64,000 nucleotides of DNA from Chitinophaga sp. HK235 (GCF_018255755.1 NZ_CP073766.1:1860001-1924000); one strand, 5' to 3'; positions 27,076 through 36,666 are shown, counted from the first letter of the stretch. Program-made: numbers and translations. The notes: generated by a model from the letters alone, not told the origin.

Positions 27076-30000
27076 ATCGATATATGTTTATTGACTGATA
27101 AGTTTTGTACTCCGGATTTATTATCCTGCTGCATCCATCCAAGTAAGATCATTCTTGCTGCCAGGCCGCGAACGGTAGGATGTTCAAACACATCCGTCAA
27201 TGTAATTGCAAGACCGGTTTCAGCAATAATGGCGGATATTAGTCTCGTTGCTTTCAGACTATGCCCACCCAGTTCAAAGAAATTGTCGTTAATCCCTATC
27301 TGTCTTTGATCAAGCAGATTTTCCCACAGCCTTACCAGTAAAAATTCTTCCGGGGTATCTGGAGGTACATAGTCCATTATTGCCGGCACCTTTTGATGTT
27401 TGCTTTCCAATATTGCTTTCCTGTCAATCTTCCCATTTGGTGTAAGTGGAAATTCATCCAGTCGTATGAAGTATTGCGGGCACATGAAAGAAGGTAATAC
27501 TGACTTTAAATGCACGAGCAACAGATTGACTGAAATCTCCTGTTCAGCAGTATAGTAAGCCCATAGCTCCTTTTCATGATTATCCGGTTTCACCGCTAAA
27601 ACAGCAGCCTGAGAAACGCCTGGATACAGATTGAGATGATAAGCGATTTCACCTGTTTCAACCCTATGGCCGCGGATTTTTACCTGTTCATCATTCCGTC
27701 CTGAAATTTCCAGTAATCCGGCGGTCCATCTCCCCACATCACCTGTTCTGTAAATTTTCTGTCCCGGTCTGAAAGGATGGGCAATAAATTTCTCCGACGT
27801 CAGCTGAGGCCGGCCATGATAACCGGAAGAAAGCCCTGATCCTCCTATGCATATCTCCCCCATAAAACCTGGGGGTAGCAGCAGACCCTTGTGATCCAGG
27901 ATCAGTATGTCAGTATTAAGGATTGGTCTTCCTATGTACACTTTTTCATCCTCCGGGTCCAGACGGTGCATACTTGACCATACTGTTGTTTCAGTAGGTC
28001 CATACATATTCCATAAGGACTTTCCTTTCTTCAGCAGTTCCCTCGCCAGCGACATATCCATTGGCTCACCTCCACAAAGAATCGTGGCAGAGGGCATACC
28101 CTCCCAGCCTGCAGATAAGAGTATCCGGAATAGTGATGGAGTTCCCTGAATAAATGTTATTTCACTGGTCGTAATTGACCTGGCAAAAGAAAAAGGATCT
28201 CTTATTTCCTTCTCGGTAATCAGATGTACCCGGCCACCACAAACCAATGGCAGGAATAATTCAAGAATGGAAATATCAAAAGATATATTCGTAATTGCCA
28301 TCACAGTATCCTTCTCACTCAGTTGTAATTCCTGCTGCATGGCAGACAGGAAATTGGCTATTGCAGCATGACCGATGGTAACACCTTTGGGTTGCCCTGT
28401 AGAACCCGATGTATACATTAGATAAGCCGGGGCGTTTTCCTCCGGGGGCGGCAGCACTCCGATTGATATTTCAGGATATTCAACTGCGATCTCGTCAACA
28501 TATACCAGCCTCGCAGCCGGATATTCCCTGTTGTCCCACATTTGTCCGGTGGTGACTATTATTTTCAACCCACTATCATCGATGATATATTCCATTCTTT
28601 CCCGGGGCAGGCTAACATCAATGGGCACATAACAGCCACCGGATTTTAGTATAGCAAGAATGGCAACCACCATTTTAGCTGACCGCTCAAGGTGTACACC
28701 AACAATCCTGGGGGTGCCAGGACTTGCCTTGTAAATATCGATCAGATGAAGAGCCAGGATATCACTTGCCTGCGTGATCTGTCTGTAGGAAAACTGTTCA
28801 CCATTACAGATGATCGCTGTTTGATTCCCGTGCAATAATGTCTGATGGCTGATAGAAGTCAGCATATGTCTTACTGCCCCTGGAATAGAGGCACCATGTA
28901 CAAGTTGTAAATAGTCAGATGGAATGGAAGTCAGCAGTGGCAATTGGGAAATATCTTTCTCTGCGCTGTCAATACATGTTTCCAACATCTGTAAATAAAC
29001 AGCACTCAGACTACTGACCTGTTCATGACTAAGAAAGCTTTCTCTGAACTCAAAATGTATGCATGCGGGTTGGCCCGATTGATAATCGAGTATCTGAACA
29101 ACGAGGCCCTCTTCCTGCTCGTTTCTGGACAACATACTTATTTCAGCAGGAGTATCATGAAAACGACTGTTAAAAAGGAAATGCTGATACGAAAACAGGA
29201 TGTTATATGGTGGCCTTTGCCGGTCAGTCATATCAAAAACCTCAGCAGCGGGGAGTCTGCTATGTCGATAAGCACTCCTGCATTCATTTCCGACTACTTC
29301 CAGCCATTCTTTAAATGAATATTCCTTTCCGGTATCCAGTATTAGCAATAGGATATTTATGAATGGACCAACGGTTTTTTTATCAGAGGCACTCCTGTTC
29401 AATACCGGGATACCGATGGAGAAAGCATGCTGCTGGAATAACCTGCTTATGACCACTGAGAAAACAGCAAGCATAAATTGCGATGTGCTAATACCCTGCT
29501 GTTTTACAAACGCTGAAATCTTCTCAGACAGATGTTTGTTTATTGTTGCAGAAGATCTGCCTGACCTAAGCACTTTTTTCCTGCCAACAGCAGATGAGGA
29601 TCCTCCGTCGATTACATCCGGAATCCTATCAACACGGGCTTTCCACCACTCCCTATCTATATCAGCCCTACTACTTTGCAAATATTTTACTTCCTGTTCT
29701 ACAAAAACATCATACTGCTTAACCACAGTATCCTGAAGATCATATTCCGGAAAAACAAGCTGATGATAGATCCTGGCTGTTTCATCAAAGATAACAGACA
29801 TGGAAAATCCATCCATGATCAAATGGTGAGCCTTAACGTACCAGTAAAAAGTAGTGCTATCAACTTTGATAATGGATGTAGTGAACAGCTGTTCCGTATT
29901 CCAGATACTAATATGAAAATCATCCTGCATCCATCTCAGCGCCGCATCTTCCGCATTATCATCTGCTGAGAAGTCAATGAAATGCACATTCACGGATGCA

Positions 30001-30221
30001 CCTTCTTCCAATGAAAGTGTGTGAGCAGATTTATCAACAACGTGACTACATAAAATACGGTGACGTTTTACAAGTAAGCCTATGGCCTCTTTCAGAGCGT
30101 CGACATTAATACCAGCGTTAATTTTCGCAAATCCACCTATATTAAACAGATCAGAATAGGCATACTGATGCTGTGAAAAATAAATTGATTTTTGAATACA
30201 GGTGATTCCCAAACAATTCAT
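27072..30221 (-). CDS. Nonribosomal peptide synthetase, first module C-A-PCP, glycine-type code
   Basis: Starting at the ATG at 30221 gives 1049 residues. An in-frame ATG at 30299 would add 26 residues that are Cys- and His-rich and unlike a condensation domain, so I prefer the later one. The C domain opens with CIQKSIYFSQHQYAYSDLFN and has HHLIMDGFS (about 132-140), which is EntF-like, and may accept an acyl starter or a residue made outside the window. The A domain has YTSGSTGQPKG and MYGPTETTVW; the code by eye is DILQLGMVWK, very close to known glycine codes. PCP has GGHSL. No docking domain is present at the N-terminus, which fits the first protein of the line. The C-terminal tail (WMQQD...KHISI) would bind the docking domain of the next protein. 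Confidence 0.93.
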   Translation of the reverse strand: MNCLGITCIQKSIYFSQHQYAYSDLFNIGGFAKINAGINVDALKEAIGLLVKRHRILCSHVVDKSAHTLSLEEGASVNVHFIDFSADDNAEDAALRWMQDDFHISIWNTEQLFTTSIIKVDSTTFYWYVKAHHLIMDGFSMSVIFDETARIYHQLVFPEYDLQDTVVKQYDVFVEQEVKYLQSSRADIDREWWKARVDRIPDVIDGGSSSAVGRKKVLRSGRSSATINKHLSEKISAFVKQQGISTSQFMLAVFSVVISRLFQQHAFSIGIPVLNRSASDKKTVGPFINILLLILDTGKEYSFKEWLEVVGNECRSAYRHSRLPAAEVFDMTDRQRPPYNILFSYQHFLFNSRFHDTPAEISMLSRNEQEEGLVVQILDYQSGQPACIHFEFRESFLSHEQVSSLSAVYLQMLETCIDSAEKDISQLPLLTSIPSDYLQLVHGASIPGAVRHMLTSISHQTLLHGNQTAIICNGEQFSYRQITQASDILALHLIDIYKASPGTPRIVGVHLERSAKMVVAILAILKSGGCYVPIDVSLPRERMEYIIDDSGLKIIVTTGQMWDNREYPAARLVYVDEIAVEYPEISIGVLPPPEENAPAYLMYTSGSTGQPKGVTIGHAAIANFLSAMQQELQLSEKDTVMAITNISFDISILELFLPLVCGGRVHLITEKEIRDPFSFARSITTSEITFIQGTPSLFRILLSAGWEGMPSATILCGGEPMDMSLARELLKKGKSLWNMYGPTETTVWSSMHRLDPEDEKVYIGRPILNTDILILDHKGLLLPPGFMGEICIGGSGLSSGYHGRPQLTSEKFIAHPFRPGQKIYRTGDVGRWTAGLLEISGRNDEQVKIRGHRVETGEIAYHLNLYPGVSQAAVLAVKPDNHEKELWAYYTAEQEISVNLLLVHLKSVLPSFMCPQYFIRLDEFPLTPNGKIDRKAILESKHQKVPAIMDYVPPDTPEEFLLVRLWENLLDQRQIGINDNFFELGGHSLKATRLISAIIAETGLAITLTDVFEHPTVRGLAARMILLGWMQQDNKSGVQNLSVNKHISI

Positions 30222-30299
30222 ATTTCTCAAAATATTGCGCTTACAGTAGTGACATAGCACGGCTACATGAAATTCATGCAGACGGGTAACAGAAATCAA

Positions 30300-30900
30300 A
30301 TTATAAGTTGTTAACTCTGGAATGAGTACTCCCAGAGAATTACCGGCTTATTACAATGATTATTCTGATATTTTTTGTCCTAAACACTATTGGTTGTGTA
30401 GCATTACAGGAACGGGCATTACAGTTGACATATAGAATACAGGTACTTAACTTCATTTATGATCTGCTTGTTACACAGATCGGGGCCACTAATAAATGTT
30501 CTTTTCAAGTACAGCGAAAAAATCGGGTTCACAATTCAACAACGCTGGTTTAAATGCTGGCTATTTGAGCAACAGACCCAATACAAGCCTGTCTGTAAGT
30601 GTTGTTGATGAACAAAAAACATCATCATTTTCAACAGCATACCTAACAAATGTAAAATAAAAGAACATAAAAAAAAATAAAATTGCTTTTTTTTATTTTC
30701 TTTGAGATGTAATTATCAATGTAGCATAAATAGATTTAGAAACCCTGAGATTAAATTGTTCCCACACCCAATCAACCAATATGATTTGTAATCCGGTAGG
30801 TGTATCCTTGTTCCCGTTTGCAGGTAGCAGTGCTTTTTCATACACTTTTTCACATAAGTATTTCCCAAAGAAAATTGAACTCGTTCTATCAATAGTATAT
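30300..30900. other. Intergenic region between the NRPS operon and the divergent TonB-type gene
   Basis: About 600 bp with no credible gene; a 65-codon plus-strand ORF at 30356-30553 has no family signal. The region must hold the promoters of both flanking transcripts. On the minus strand TACATTTG (30647-30654) fits the Bacteroidota -7 box TAnnTTTG, but no good TTTG lies about 19 bp upstream, and it would leave an untranslated leader of more than 400 nt before the NRPS. A short inverted repeat CTCTGG/CCAGAG lies at about 30315-30336. Positions 30660-30700 are extremely A- and T-rich. Confidence 0.4.
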
Positions 30901-33339
30901 ATGATCATCACAGCTATATCCCTCAGGAAACTACTACAATCGGTATGCATTTTCGTTTTACTGGTAATTACCGGTAGTGCTATGGCGCAAACACCATCAG
31001 GAAAAATCTTCGGCACCATTACAGATAGTGTTGGCCATCATCCCGAATTTTCAAATGTTTTTCTGATCCAGGATACCACAGGCAAAATATTATCCTCCAC
31101 CACATCCGATTCCAATGGTATTTTTGTCCTGGAAAAACTGAACTTTGGAAAATACAGAGTTGGTATCATCGCTGCCGGATATAAGCAGACCATACAAGGT
31201 CCTTTCCACGTTACCAGGGAAAATCCGGATATAGATGCAGGAACAATAAGACTTAGCGGAAACAGCAGCCAGTTAAAGGAATTACTGGTTACCGGTCAGA
31301 AGCCATTAGTACAGGTATCAAATAACAAAACAGTATACCATGTAGAGAATGATATCAATAAGGATAGCTACAGTACGGTAGAAATGTTGCGAAACATTCC
31401 GGGTATTATGGTAGATGGCAGTGGTAATATTTACCTGAAAGGAAGTACAAGTTTTCGTGTATACCTGAACGGTAAAAGCTCCTCTTATCTTGCCAATGAC
31501 CCTAAGGAAGCACTAAAAATGCTGCCTGCGGGCTCTATTAAAACAATTGAAGTGCTCTTTTCGCCTTCCGCAAAATATGACGGAGAAGGTTCAGCCGGCA
31601 TCATCAATATAATCACCAGAAAAAAAATATCAGGTACCAATGGGCAAGTCAATGTTAGTGGAACATCACTCGGTACATTAAGTGGAAACGGCGTACTCAA
31701 TGTAAGAACCGGGAACCTGATTATAACTGCAAACACCGCTGCATCTCATTATGATTATGATGCCACCCTCGATACCCGTCAGTCATCCACCGCTACTTCA
31801 CGGGAATATGACTTTTCAAGAGCAATGGAAACAAACCTGAAAATAGACAATATTTCAGGAGGCCTGGATATAAGTTACGAAATTGATAGTAGTAGCAGTC
31901 TTACTGTATACGGAAATATCTCGGATAAACCATCGGGTAATTTCTCCACCGAGCACAACTCACTGACGACTCCTGCCACCACTCATCTTACCCCGGGAAG
32001 TCTTCTTGTGGATAATAAAAACAAAGATGCGAACTACGATGCTGGTATTGACTATAACACCCAATTAGGCAGTAATGGTACGCTATCCCTTTCCGGAAAT
32101 TACAATCGGGAAAACCTTAACATCAACAATGATGTGGAGCAGATAGTCGGAAATACCTTCTCCGGTTTTTATAGGAACCGAAACGTACAGACACTCACAC
32201 AAAACACTTTACAAGCTGATTATAATATAGGATTCAGAAAAAACAGGCGGCTGGAAGCCGGAGCAAAGTATATTGGCCGTGAAATCGTAAGTGACTACCA
32301 GCAATACCTCCGGAATCAGAATCACATTTATGAACCGAATACTAAAAGATCTGACTATTTCCGCTACCAGCTAAACGTACTGGCAGGCTATGTAATGTAT
32401 CATTTCCCCATTACGTCGAAGTTAAGCTCCAGCGTGGGCATGAGAGTTGAACAAACATTTGTGAATACCACCGCCAGCGGAAACACGAAAGACAAGGACA
32501 GTTACCTGCACCCGTTACCTTCTGTCAATCTTCAATGGGATGTAAATGCGGACAATCAACTCACACTGAATTACAGTCAGCGATTACAGCGGCCATGGAT
32601 TGAAAACCTGAACCCACTATTCAATGATAATGATCCTTACAATATTTCCATTGGCAACCCATCCCTTACACCTGAAAAAACCAGTACTTTTTCGATAGAA
32701 TGGATGAATACACCTCAAAATATTTCCGTCAGCCTGGGACAGGCAATTACCACCAACAGTATCGAAGCCTATACCATACAAGACCCCGGCAGCAACAGTG
32801 CGATCAGTTCCTTCTATAATATTGGCAGAAGATCCAATACCAATATCGGGATCAGCTATTCATTCAATTTATCACAACACTGGAATACCAGTATTAATAT
32901 ACAGGGAATATACCTACGGGTATTATCGACAGATGAAAACAAATCTTCCAACAGCCTGTTAAGCGCAAATGGTGCATTCAGGTCGGGTTATTCCTGGAAT
33001 AATGGCTGGAAAGTAGAAGGAGCCCTATATTTCTATACAAGCAACCCCACCTTACAAGGTCATTCAAGTGGATGGGTAAGCTATAATATCACAGCCAGAA
33101 AGACATTTTTCAGCGACAGACTCGGTATCAGTGCAGGAGTAGAAAGATTTTTTCAACAACATAACATCTATCGCGATAAAATCGAGTCACCCACCTTCTA
33201 TCAGTATATAACCTATAAGACACTCGCAAGAGCTGCCAGAATAGGCCTCACGTGGAAGTTTGGTCAGTCAAAACTTGCCGGTTCACACAAAACAGGCGTT
33301 AACAATGATGACTTGAAACCAAGTATTAAAACAAGATAA
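30901..33339 (+). CDS. TonB-dependent receptor-like outer membrane beta-barrel protein
   Basis: The ATG at 30901 (MIITAISLRKLLQSV) gives 812 residues with a clean signal peptide ending in GSAMA before QTPSGKIFG. The in-frame ATG at 30781 would put 40 unlikely residues ahead of it. After the signal comes a carboxypeptidase-regulatory-like beta-sandwich (GTITDSVGHHPEFSNVFL, then DSNGIFVLEKLNFGKYRV), a plug domain (VEMLRNIPGIMVDGSGNIYLKG, VYLNGK, IEVLFSPSAKYDGEGSAGIINI) and a long beta-barrel ending in a tract with NYSQRLQRP typical of the outer-membrane-barrel family 3. It should act in the outer membrane with TonB. Its position next to the NRPS cluster hints at uptake or export of the product or of a metal complex, but that is inference. 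Confidence 0.88.
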   Translation: MIITAISLRKLLQSVCIFVLLVITGSAMAQTPSGKIFGTITDSVGHHPEFSNVFLIQDTTGKILSSTTSDSNGIFVLEKLNFGKYRVGIIAAGYKQTIQGPFHVTRENPDIDAGTIRLSGNSSQLKELLVTGQKPLVQVSNNKTVYHVENDINKDSYSTVEMLRNIPGIMVDGSGNIYLKGSTSFRVYLNGKSSSYLANDPKEALKMLPAGSIKTIEVLFSPSAKYDGEGSAGIINIITRKKISGTNGQVNVSGTSLGTLSGNGVLNVRTGNLIITANTAASHYDYDATLDTRQSSTATSREYDFSRAMETNLKIDNISGGLDISYEIDSSSSLTVYGNISDKPSGNFSTEHNSLTTPATTHLTPGSLLVDNKNKDANYDAGIDYNTQLGSNGTLSLSGNYNRENLNINNDVEQIVGNTFSGFYRNRNVQTLTQNTLQADYNIGFRKNRRLEAGAKYIGREIVSDYQQYLRNQNHIYEPNTKRSDYFRYQLNVLAGYVMYHFPITSKLSSSVGMRVEQTFVNTTASGNTKDKDSYLHPLPSVNLQWDVNADNQLTLNYSQRLQRPWIENLNPLFNDNDPYNISIGNPSLTPEKTSTFSIEWMNTPQNISVSLGQAITTNSIEAYTIQDPGSNSAISSFYNIGRRSNTNIGISYSFNLSQHWNTSINIQGIYLRVLSTDENKSSNSLLSANGAFRSGYSWNNGWKVEGALYFYTSNPTLQGHSSGWVSYNITARKTFFSDRLGISAGVERFFQQHNIYRDKIESPTFYQYITYKTLARAARIGLTWKFGQSKLAGSHKTGVNNDDLKPSIKTR

Positions 33340-33381
33340 CCAACATGAATATTAAAAATGAACCACAAACATAATAAAACC

Positions 33382-33873
33382 CTATATCGAATCCGTCTCA
33401 TTTAGTTTTTTCAAAGCTCGTGCCTCGTGCTCCAATAATGGCAAAAGTTGCTCTTCCGGCAAAGACGAAGGAGCCGGGATAAAAACAACCTTGGGATAAT
33501 TGATAATCTTGCTATACAAGACCCTGGCCCTTGAAAGATGAAAGTCGGAGGTTATAATCACCAATATGTCAGGTTTCTCCTCAAGAACCAAATCTTTGGT
33601 CATTTGAAAATCTTCAATAGTATTGGAAGAAGGTGGACAGTTTAGAAAAGCGTCCGCGGGAATACTTCTGTCCGTAAGGTACTTTTTAGCATAATAATAA
33701 TGAGGCTTATCGGTTGTATTAAAGTGTTGACCAAAGCCACCTGTACAAACAAGTTTAAAATCATTGTTTGCGCTATAAAAATTATGCGCACATGCTAATC
33801 TATCTTTAGCTATTTGTGACAAGTTTCCCAAATGATCATTGGGAGCTCCAAGCACAATCAATAGTTTATTCAT
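33382..33873 (-). CDS. YdcF/SanA-like DUF218 protein
   Basis: 163 residues, cytoplasmic, no signal peptide. Family signatures of DUF218 are visible: LIVLGAPNDHLG at the N-terminus, CTGGFGQ near residue 44, SSNTIEDFQMTKD near 82 and ITSDFHLSRARVLY near 107. The family includes YdcF, SanA and ElyC, with a Rossmann-like fold; E. coli members are linked to envelope integrity and YdcF binds S-adenosylmethionine. This copy lacks the membrane segment of SanA and ElyC, so it is the short soluble type. It converges with the TonB-type gene at 33339. Substrate unknown. Confidence 0.8.
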   Translation of the reverse strand: MNKLLIVLGAPNDHLGNLSQIAKDRLACAHNFYSANNDFKLVCTGGFGQHFNTTDKPHYYYAKKYLTDRSIPADAFLNCPPSSNTIEDFQMTKDLVLEEKPDILVIITSDFHLSRARVLYSKIINYPKVVFIPAPSSLPEEQLLPLLEHEARALKKLNETDSI

Positions 33874-33960
33874 AAAATTCGTTCCTGCCTTTAACGGTAT
33901 GATCCGGATGATTTAATTAAATAAAAAGGTACTCATTTTATCAAAATAAATAACCATGAA

Positions 33961-34074
33961 ATTAAAAAGAAACGTGGTTATCTGGAACATTGCGAGATCA
34001 GCTACGTGCCAGGCTTCGAAGACCAGGCACACTTCAACAACTTTTTTAAGAAACAAACCACCATGAATCCTTCT
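33961..34074 (+). pseudogene. Fragment of an AraC-family regulator (C-terminal HTH)
   Basis: The plus strand reads YVPGFEDQAHFNNFFKKQTT then MNPS from about 34002 to 34074. This matches the end of the second helix-turn-helix of AraC-family regulators (consensus GFxxxxxFxxxFKKxxGxxPxxYR). Upstream, IKKKRGYLEHCEIS is open but has no start and no DNA-binding first helix. The match stops abruptly at PS, where the downstream SDR-like sequence begins. It is a truncated relic. Confidence 0.6.
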
Positions 34075-34252
34075 ATCGCAGGCTTTGCGCCAGTATCGGG
34101 TGGTCGATGTACTGCGCGGCTAAATTTGCAGTGAGCGGTCTTAGCGAAGCATTGGCCAATGATCTGAAACCATTGGGCATACATGTAACCAATGTTAGCG
34201 ATGCATTCAACCGTGCAAAAATCAAAATAGAACTTCAGCCAACTTTTCTTTA
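34072..34252 (+). pseudogene. Fragment of a short-chain dehydrogenase (YxxxK region), frameshifted
   Basis: Starting at 34107 the plus strand encodes MYCAAKFAVSGLSEALANDL then KPLGIHVTNV, the catalytic YxxxK helix of classical short-chain dehydrogenases. The preceding strand (SIAGFAPV, 34072-34095) is in a different frame and continues as IGWSM only after a one-base shift near 34095, so the gene is broken. The Rossmann fold and glycine motif are missing upstream. The remnant ends at a TAA at 34250-34252 without a normal C-terminus. Confidence 0.65.
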
Positions 34253-34402
34253 ATAATCAAAAAAACAATTATATTTATATGCCAGCTTCCTTGATAATGT
34301 GTAACCATGGGCATCTGATCTTCATTCCCGATACAATCGTTCCTTATTGCAGTTTTTCAATCATCCTATAATTAAAAACACCCCCATAAAACGGCTTATA
34401 TC

Positions 34403-35479
34403 ATGAAAAAGATAGTTTACCTCATAGCCTTCTTTGTTGTTACTGGTTCTGTTTTCGGACAGTCTTCAAAAGTGGATCTTTTCATCGATTCTTTCGTAAT
34501 GAAGAATAATTTTAATGGTACTATTCTGTTGGCAAAAGAGAATAAAGCCTGGTATAAAAAGAGCTTCGGGATGGCCAATTTCCAACTGAATGTGCCCAAT
34601 ACCACCGATACAAGGTATAAGGTTGCTTCCATCACCAAAGCCTTTACCGCTGTATTAATCCTGCAACTCTATGAACAGGGTAAAATCGATTTGAATAAGC
34701 CCATCAATACATATTTACCCGAGTATAAGGGAGATGCTGCTAATAAGGTAACGGTCGCACAACTATTGAACATGACTTCGGGCATCCATAATATAGATGA
34801 TGGTATAACACTTGAATCAGCACTAAAAAATGGCATGCCGCAATATCAGGTACCACATACAGCCGATGAAATGCTGGCACTTTTCAGTAGTGGCAAGCTG
34901 GTAAGCAAACCAGGTAAAGAATGGGATTATAACAACGCCGATTATATCATCCTCGGGAAAATGATTGAGCATATGACCGGAAAGACGTTTGAGCAGCATC
35001 TTCAGGCTAATATCCTGCAACCTTTACTGATGACCAATACAGGCATAGCCTATCAGCAAAAGATTATTCCCCGTCTTGCAAATACCTATTTCTACCGGGA
35101 TGATATTAAAACAATGGTCAACGACCTTCCCGTTTATACGGAAAACTGGTACGCTGCCGGTGCTATGTACTCCACTGTTGATGATATTCTTAAGTTTACC
35201 AATGCGCTGTTTGAAAAAAAATTATTGAAACAAACAACACTCGACCTGATGTTCTCCTCCGGACTAGGTGAATATGGCTATGGAGTTTGGGTTTACAAAG
35301 ATTATGACATTCATCATAAGCACTATACGATTATTAAGAGGCCTGGCTCTATTATGGGTGCACAGGCTATGTTGTTCCATGTGTTGGAAAAACAATCCAC
35401 TATCATTATCCTAAGCAATACCGGAACCACAAGTTTGGATGAATTTGCAGCAAAAATAGCTGAGCAGGTCATTGATTAA
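34403..35479 (+). CDS. Serine hydrolase of the beta-lactamase/class C family
   Basis: 358 residues with a signal peptide (MKKIVYLIAFFVVTGSVFGQ). The catalytic SxxK is SITK (Ser76, Lys79) and the YxN motif is YNN (176-178), both in normal spacing for the beta-lactamase-related/D-aminopeptidase fold (PF00144). The C-terminal third contains KRPGSIMGAQ in the place of the KTG/HxG triad. The protein is periplasmic; members act as carboxypeptidases, esterases or peptidases, and most are not true beta-lactamases. It is followed after only 2 bp by the APH-like ORF, so the two are probably cotranscribed. No resistance role can be claimed from sequence. Confidence 0.85.
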   Translation: MKKIVYLIAFFVVTGSVFGQSSKVDLFIDSFVMKNNFNGTILLAKENKAWYKKSFGMANFQLNVPNTTDTRYKVASITKAFTAVLILQLYEQGKIDLNKPINTYLPEYKGDAANKVTVAQLLNMTSGIHNIDDGITLESALKNGMPQYQVPHTADEMLALFSSGKLVSKPGKEWDYNNADYIILGKMIEHMTGKTFEQHLQANILQPLLMTNTGIAYQQKIIPRLANTYFYRDDIKTMVNDLPVYTENWYAAGAMYSTVDDILKFTNALFEKKLLKQTTLDLMFSSGLGEYGYGVWVYKDYDIHHKHYTIIKRPGSIMGAQAMLFHVLEKQSTIIILSNTGTTSLDEFAAKIAEQVID

Positions 35480-35556
35480 AATTGTGCAATAGAAATACCA
35501 TGAAGTTCCAAATATCCCTAGTTGCTGGGCGCTGTTATTGTATAAATGCTTTCCCT

Positions 35557-36573
35557 ATGTCATTGAATTATTCCGACGTATTTCCGGCTGATCGTACAGC
35601 CGCGGTAAATGTTGCCCTTGAAAAAACATTCGGCAACGCTGTTATCAGTGAAGTGATATTGCTGACAGGTGGATTGTCGGCCGCTTCCGTATATAAGATC
35701 ATCGCAGATAATCGTCCTTATGTGATGAAACTCGATATACCGCATGCCTATACTGCGGCAGATCCTTTTGAGAAAGTAACCCGTGCGGCGGCCGCGGGTA
35801 TTGCTCCTCCATTGCGTTACAAAAGTGTGAAAGCGGGTATTATCATCAGTGATTTCATCGAAAATAAGCCGATCAGAAGCATTTACAGCGGCAGCGTACT
35901 GGCAGTTAAACTGGCAGAGGCAGTGAAGAAGATACACGCTGTACCTTACGCCGTACCAGGCGCCGATCTGAAAGAAACGATTGATCATATGCTGGCGGGT
36001 TTCCGTCGCAATCATATTCTGTCTGGCCCTATACCGGATGAATGCCTGAAACGGTATGAAAAAGTGAAAATGTTATATCCATGGCAGGATACAGACAAGG
36101 TATTCAGTCATAATGATCTGAACCCTTCCAACATTCTGTGTGACGGAGAGGATGTCTGGATCATTGACTGGGATACCGCCTTTGTTAATGACAGGTTTTT
36201 GGATCTGGCAGGTGTAGCAAACTTTTTCATTCATAGTCCGGAACAGGAGGCCGTGTTCCTGAAGACATATTTTGGCGAAGTGAATGATTATAAGATTTCC
36301 CGCTTCTATGTGATGTGTCAGATCAGCCGGATCATTTATGCTATGATGATGCTGCAACTGGCCGCTCAGGCCAAACCCGCAGACTATGCACATGACCAGC
36401 ATATGGAGGGTGTGCATCTGAAGGATGTTGGTTCGCTGCTCGGCTCCGGTACACTATCGCTCGCCACCTACGAAGGACAGTTCATGTATGGCAAAGCACT
36501 GATGAATGAGGCTGTACAGCAGATGCGTACTACACGGTTTGAAGATGCCCTGCTTTCATTAGATAGCAGATGA
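35557..36573 (+). CDS. Aminoglycoside/choline-type phosphotransferase family protein
   Basis: The ATG at 35557 (MSLNYSDVFPADRTAAVNVA) gives 338 residues; in-frame ATGs at 35482 and 35500 are possible. Kinase features: LTGGLSAASVYKI glycine loop, YVMKLDIP with the ATP-site Lys, the catalytic loop FSHNDLNPSNIL and the metal-binding IIDWDTA. This is the APH/choline kinase fold, which phosphorylates small hydroxylated molecules. The gene is just downstream of the secreted serine hydrolase. The substrate could be an antibiotic, a sugar or another metabolite; nothing in the sequence decides. A strong hairpin follows at 36622-36666. Confidence 0.85.
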   Translation: MSLNYSDVFPADRTAAVNVALEKTFGNAVISEVILLTGGLSAASVYKIIADNRPYVMKLDIPHAYTAADPFEKVTRAAAAGIAPPLRYKSVKAGIIISDFIENKPIRSIYSGSVLAVKLAEAVKKIHAVPYAVPGADLKETIDHMLAGFRRNHILSGPIPDECLKRYEKVKMLYPWQDTDKVFSHNDLNPSNILCDGEDVWIIDWDTAFVNDRFLDLAGVANFFIHSPEQEAVFLKTYFGEVNDYKISRFYVMCQISRIIYAMMMLQLAAQAKPADYAHDQHMEGVHLKDVGSLLGSGTLSLATYEGQFMYGKALMNEAVQQMRTTRFEDALLSLDSR

Positions 36574-36621
36574 ACACGTAACAGCTATATTCCTCATTAA
36601 CAGCGTAGAAGTGCCATAAAA

Positions 36622-36666
36622 TGTCTGTCGCCAGACCGAAGTTCAACTTCAGCCTGGCGACAGACA
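36622..36666. terminator. Bidirectional hairpin between convergent genes
   Basis: A 13-bp perfect stem (TGTCTGTCGCCAG with its complement) encloses a second inner stem GAAGTT/AACTTC, separated by 3-nt bulges on each side. It lies between the stop of the APH-like gene at 36573 and the end of the Oar-type receptor at 36720. Flanks are A/T-rich on both sides but without a long T-run, so it may act more as an mRNA 3'-end stabiliser than as a classical intrinsic terminator. Confidence 0.65.

Larger units (their letters stand above)
33874..34402. other. Gene-poor interval containing decayed AraC and SDR fragments
   Basis: About 530 bp between the DUF218 start and the serine hydrolase. The only recognisable content is the pair of pseudogene fragments at 33961-34074 and 34072-34252, listed separately. 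The 150 bp before the hydrolase start carry no convincing TAnnTTTG promoter that I could find. Confidence 0.5.

Noticed and set aside
2219..30221. Search for thioesterase, epimerase or reductase domains in the assembly line
   Set aside because: No GxSxG thioesterase, no epimerisation motif set and no terminal reductase could be seen at the ends of the NRPS or PKS proteins.
30356..30553. 65-codon ORF upstream of the NRPS operon
   Set aside because: Hydrophobic start but no family signal, no promoter or ribosome site; more likely part of the intergenic control region.
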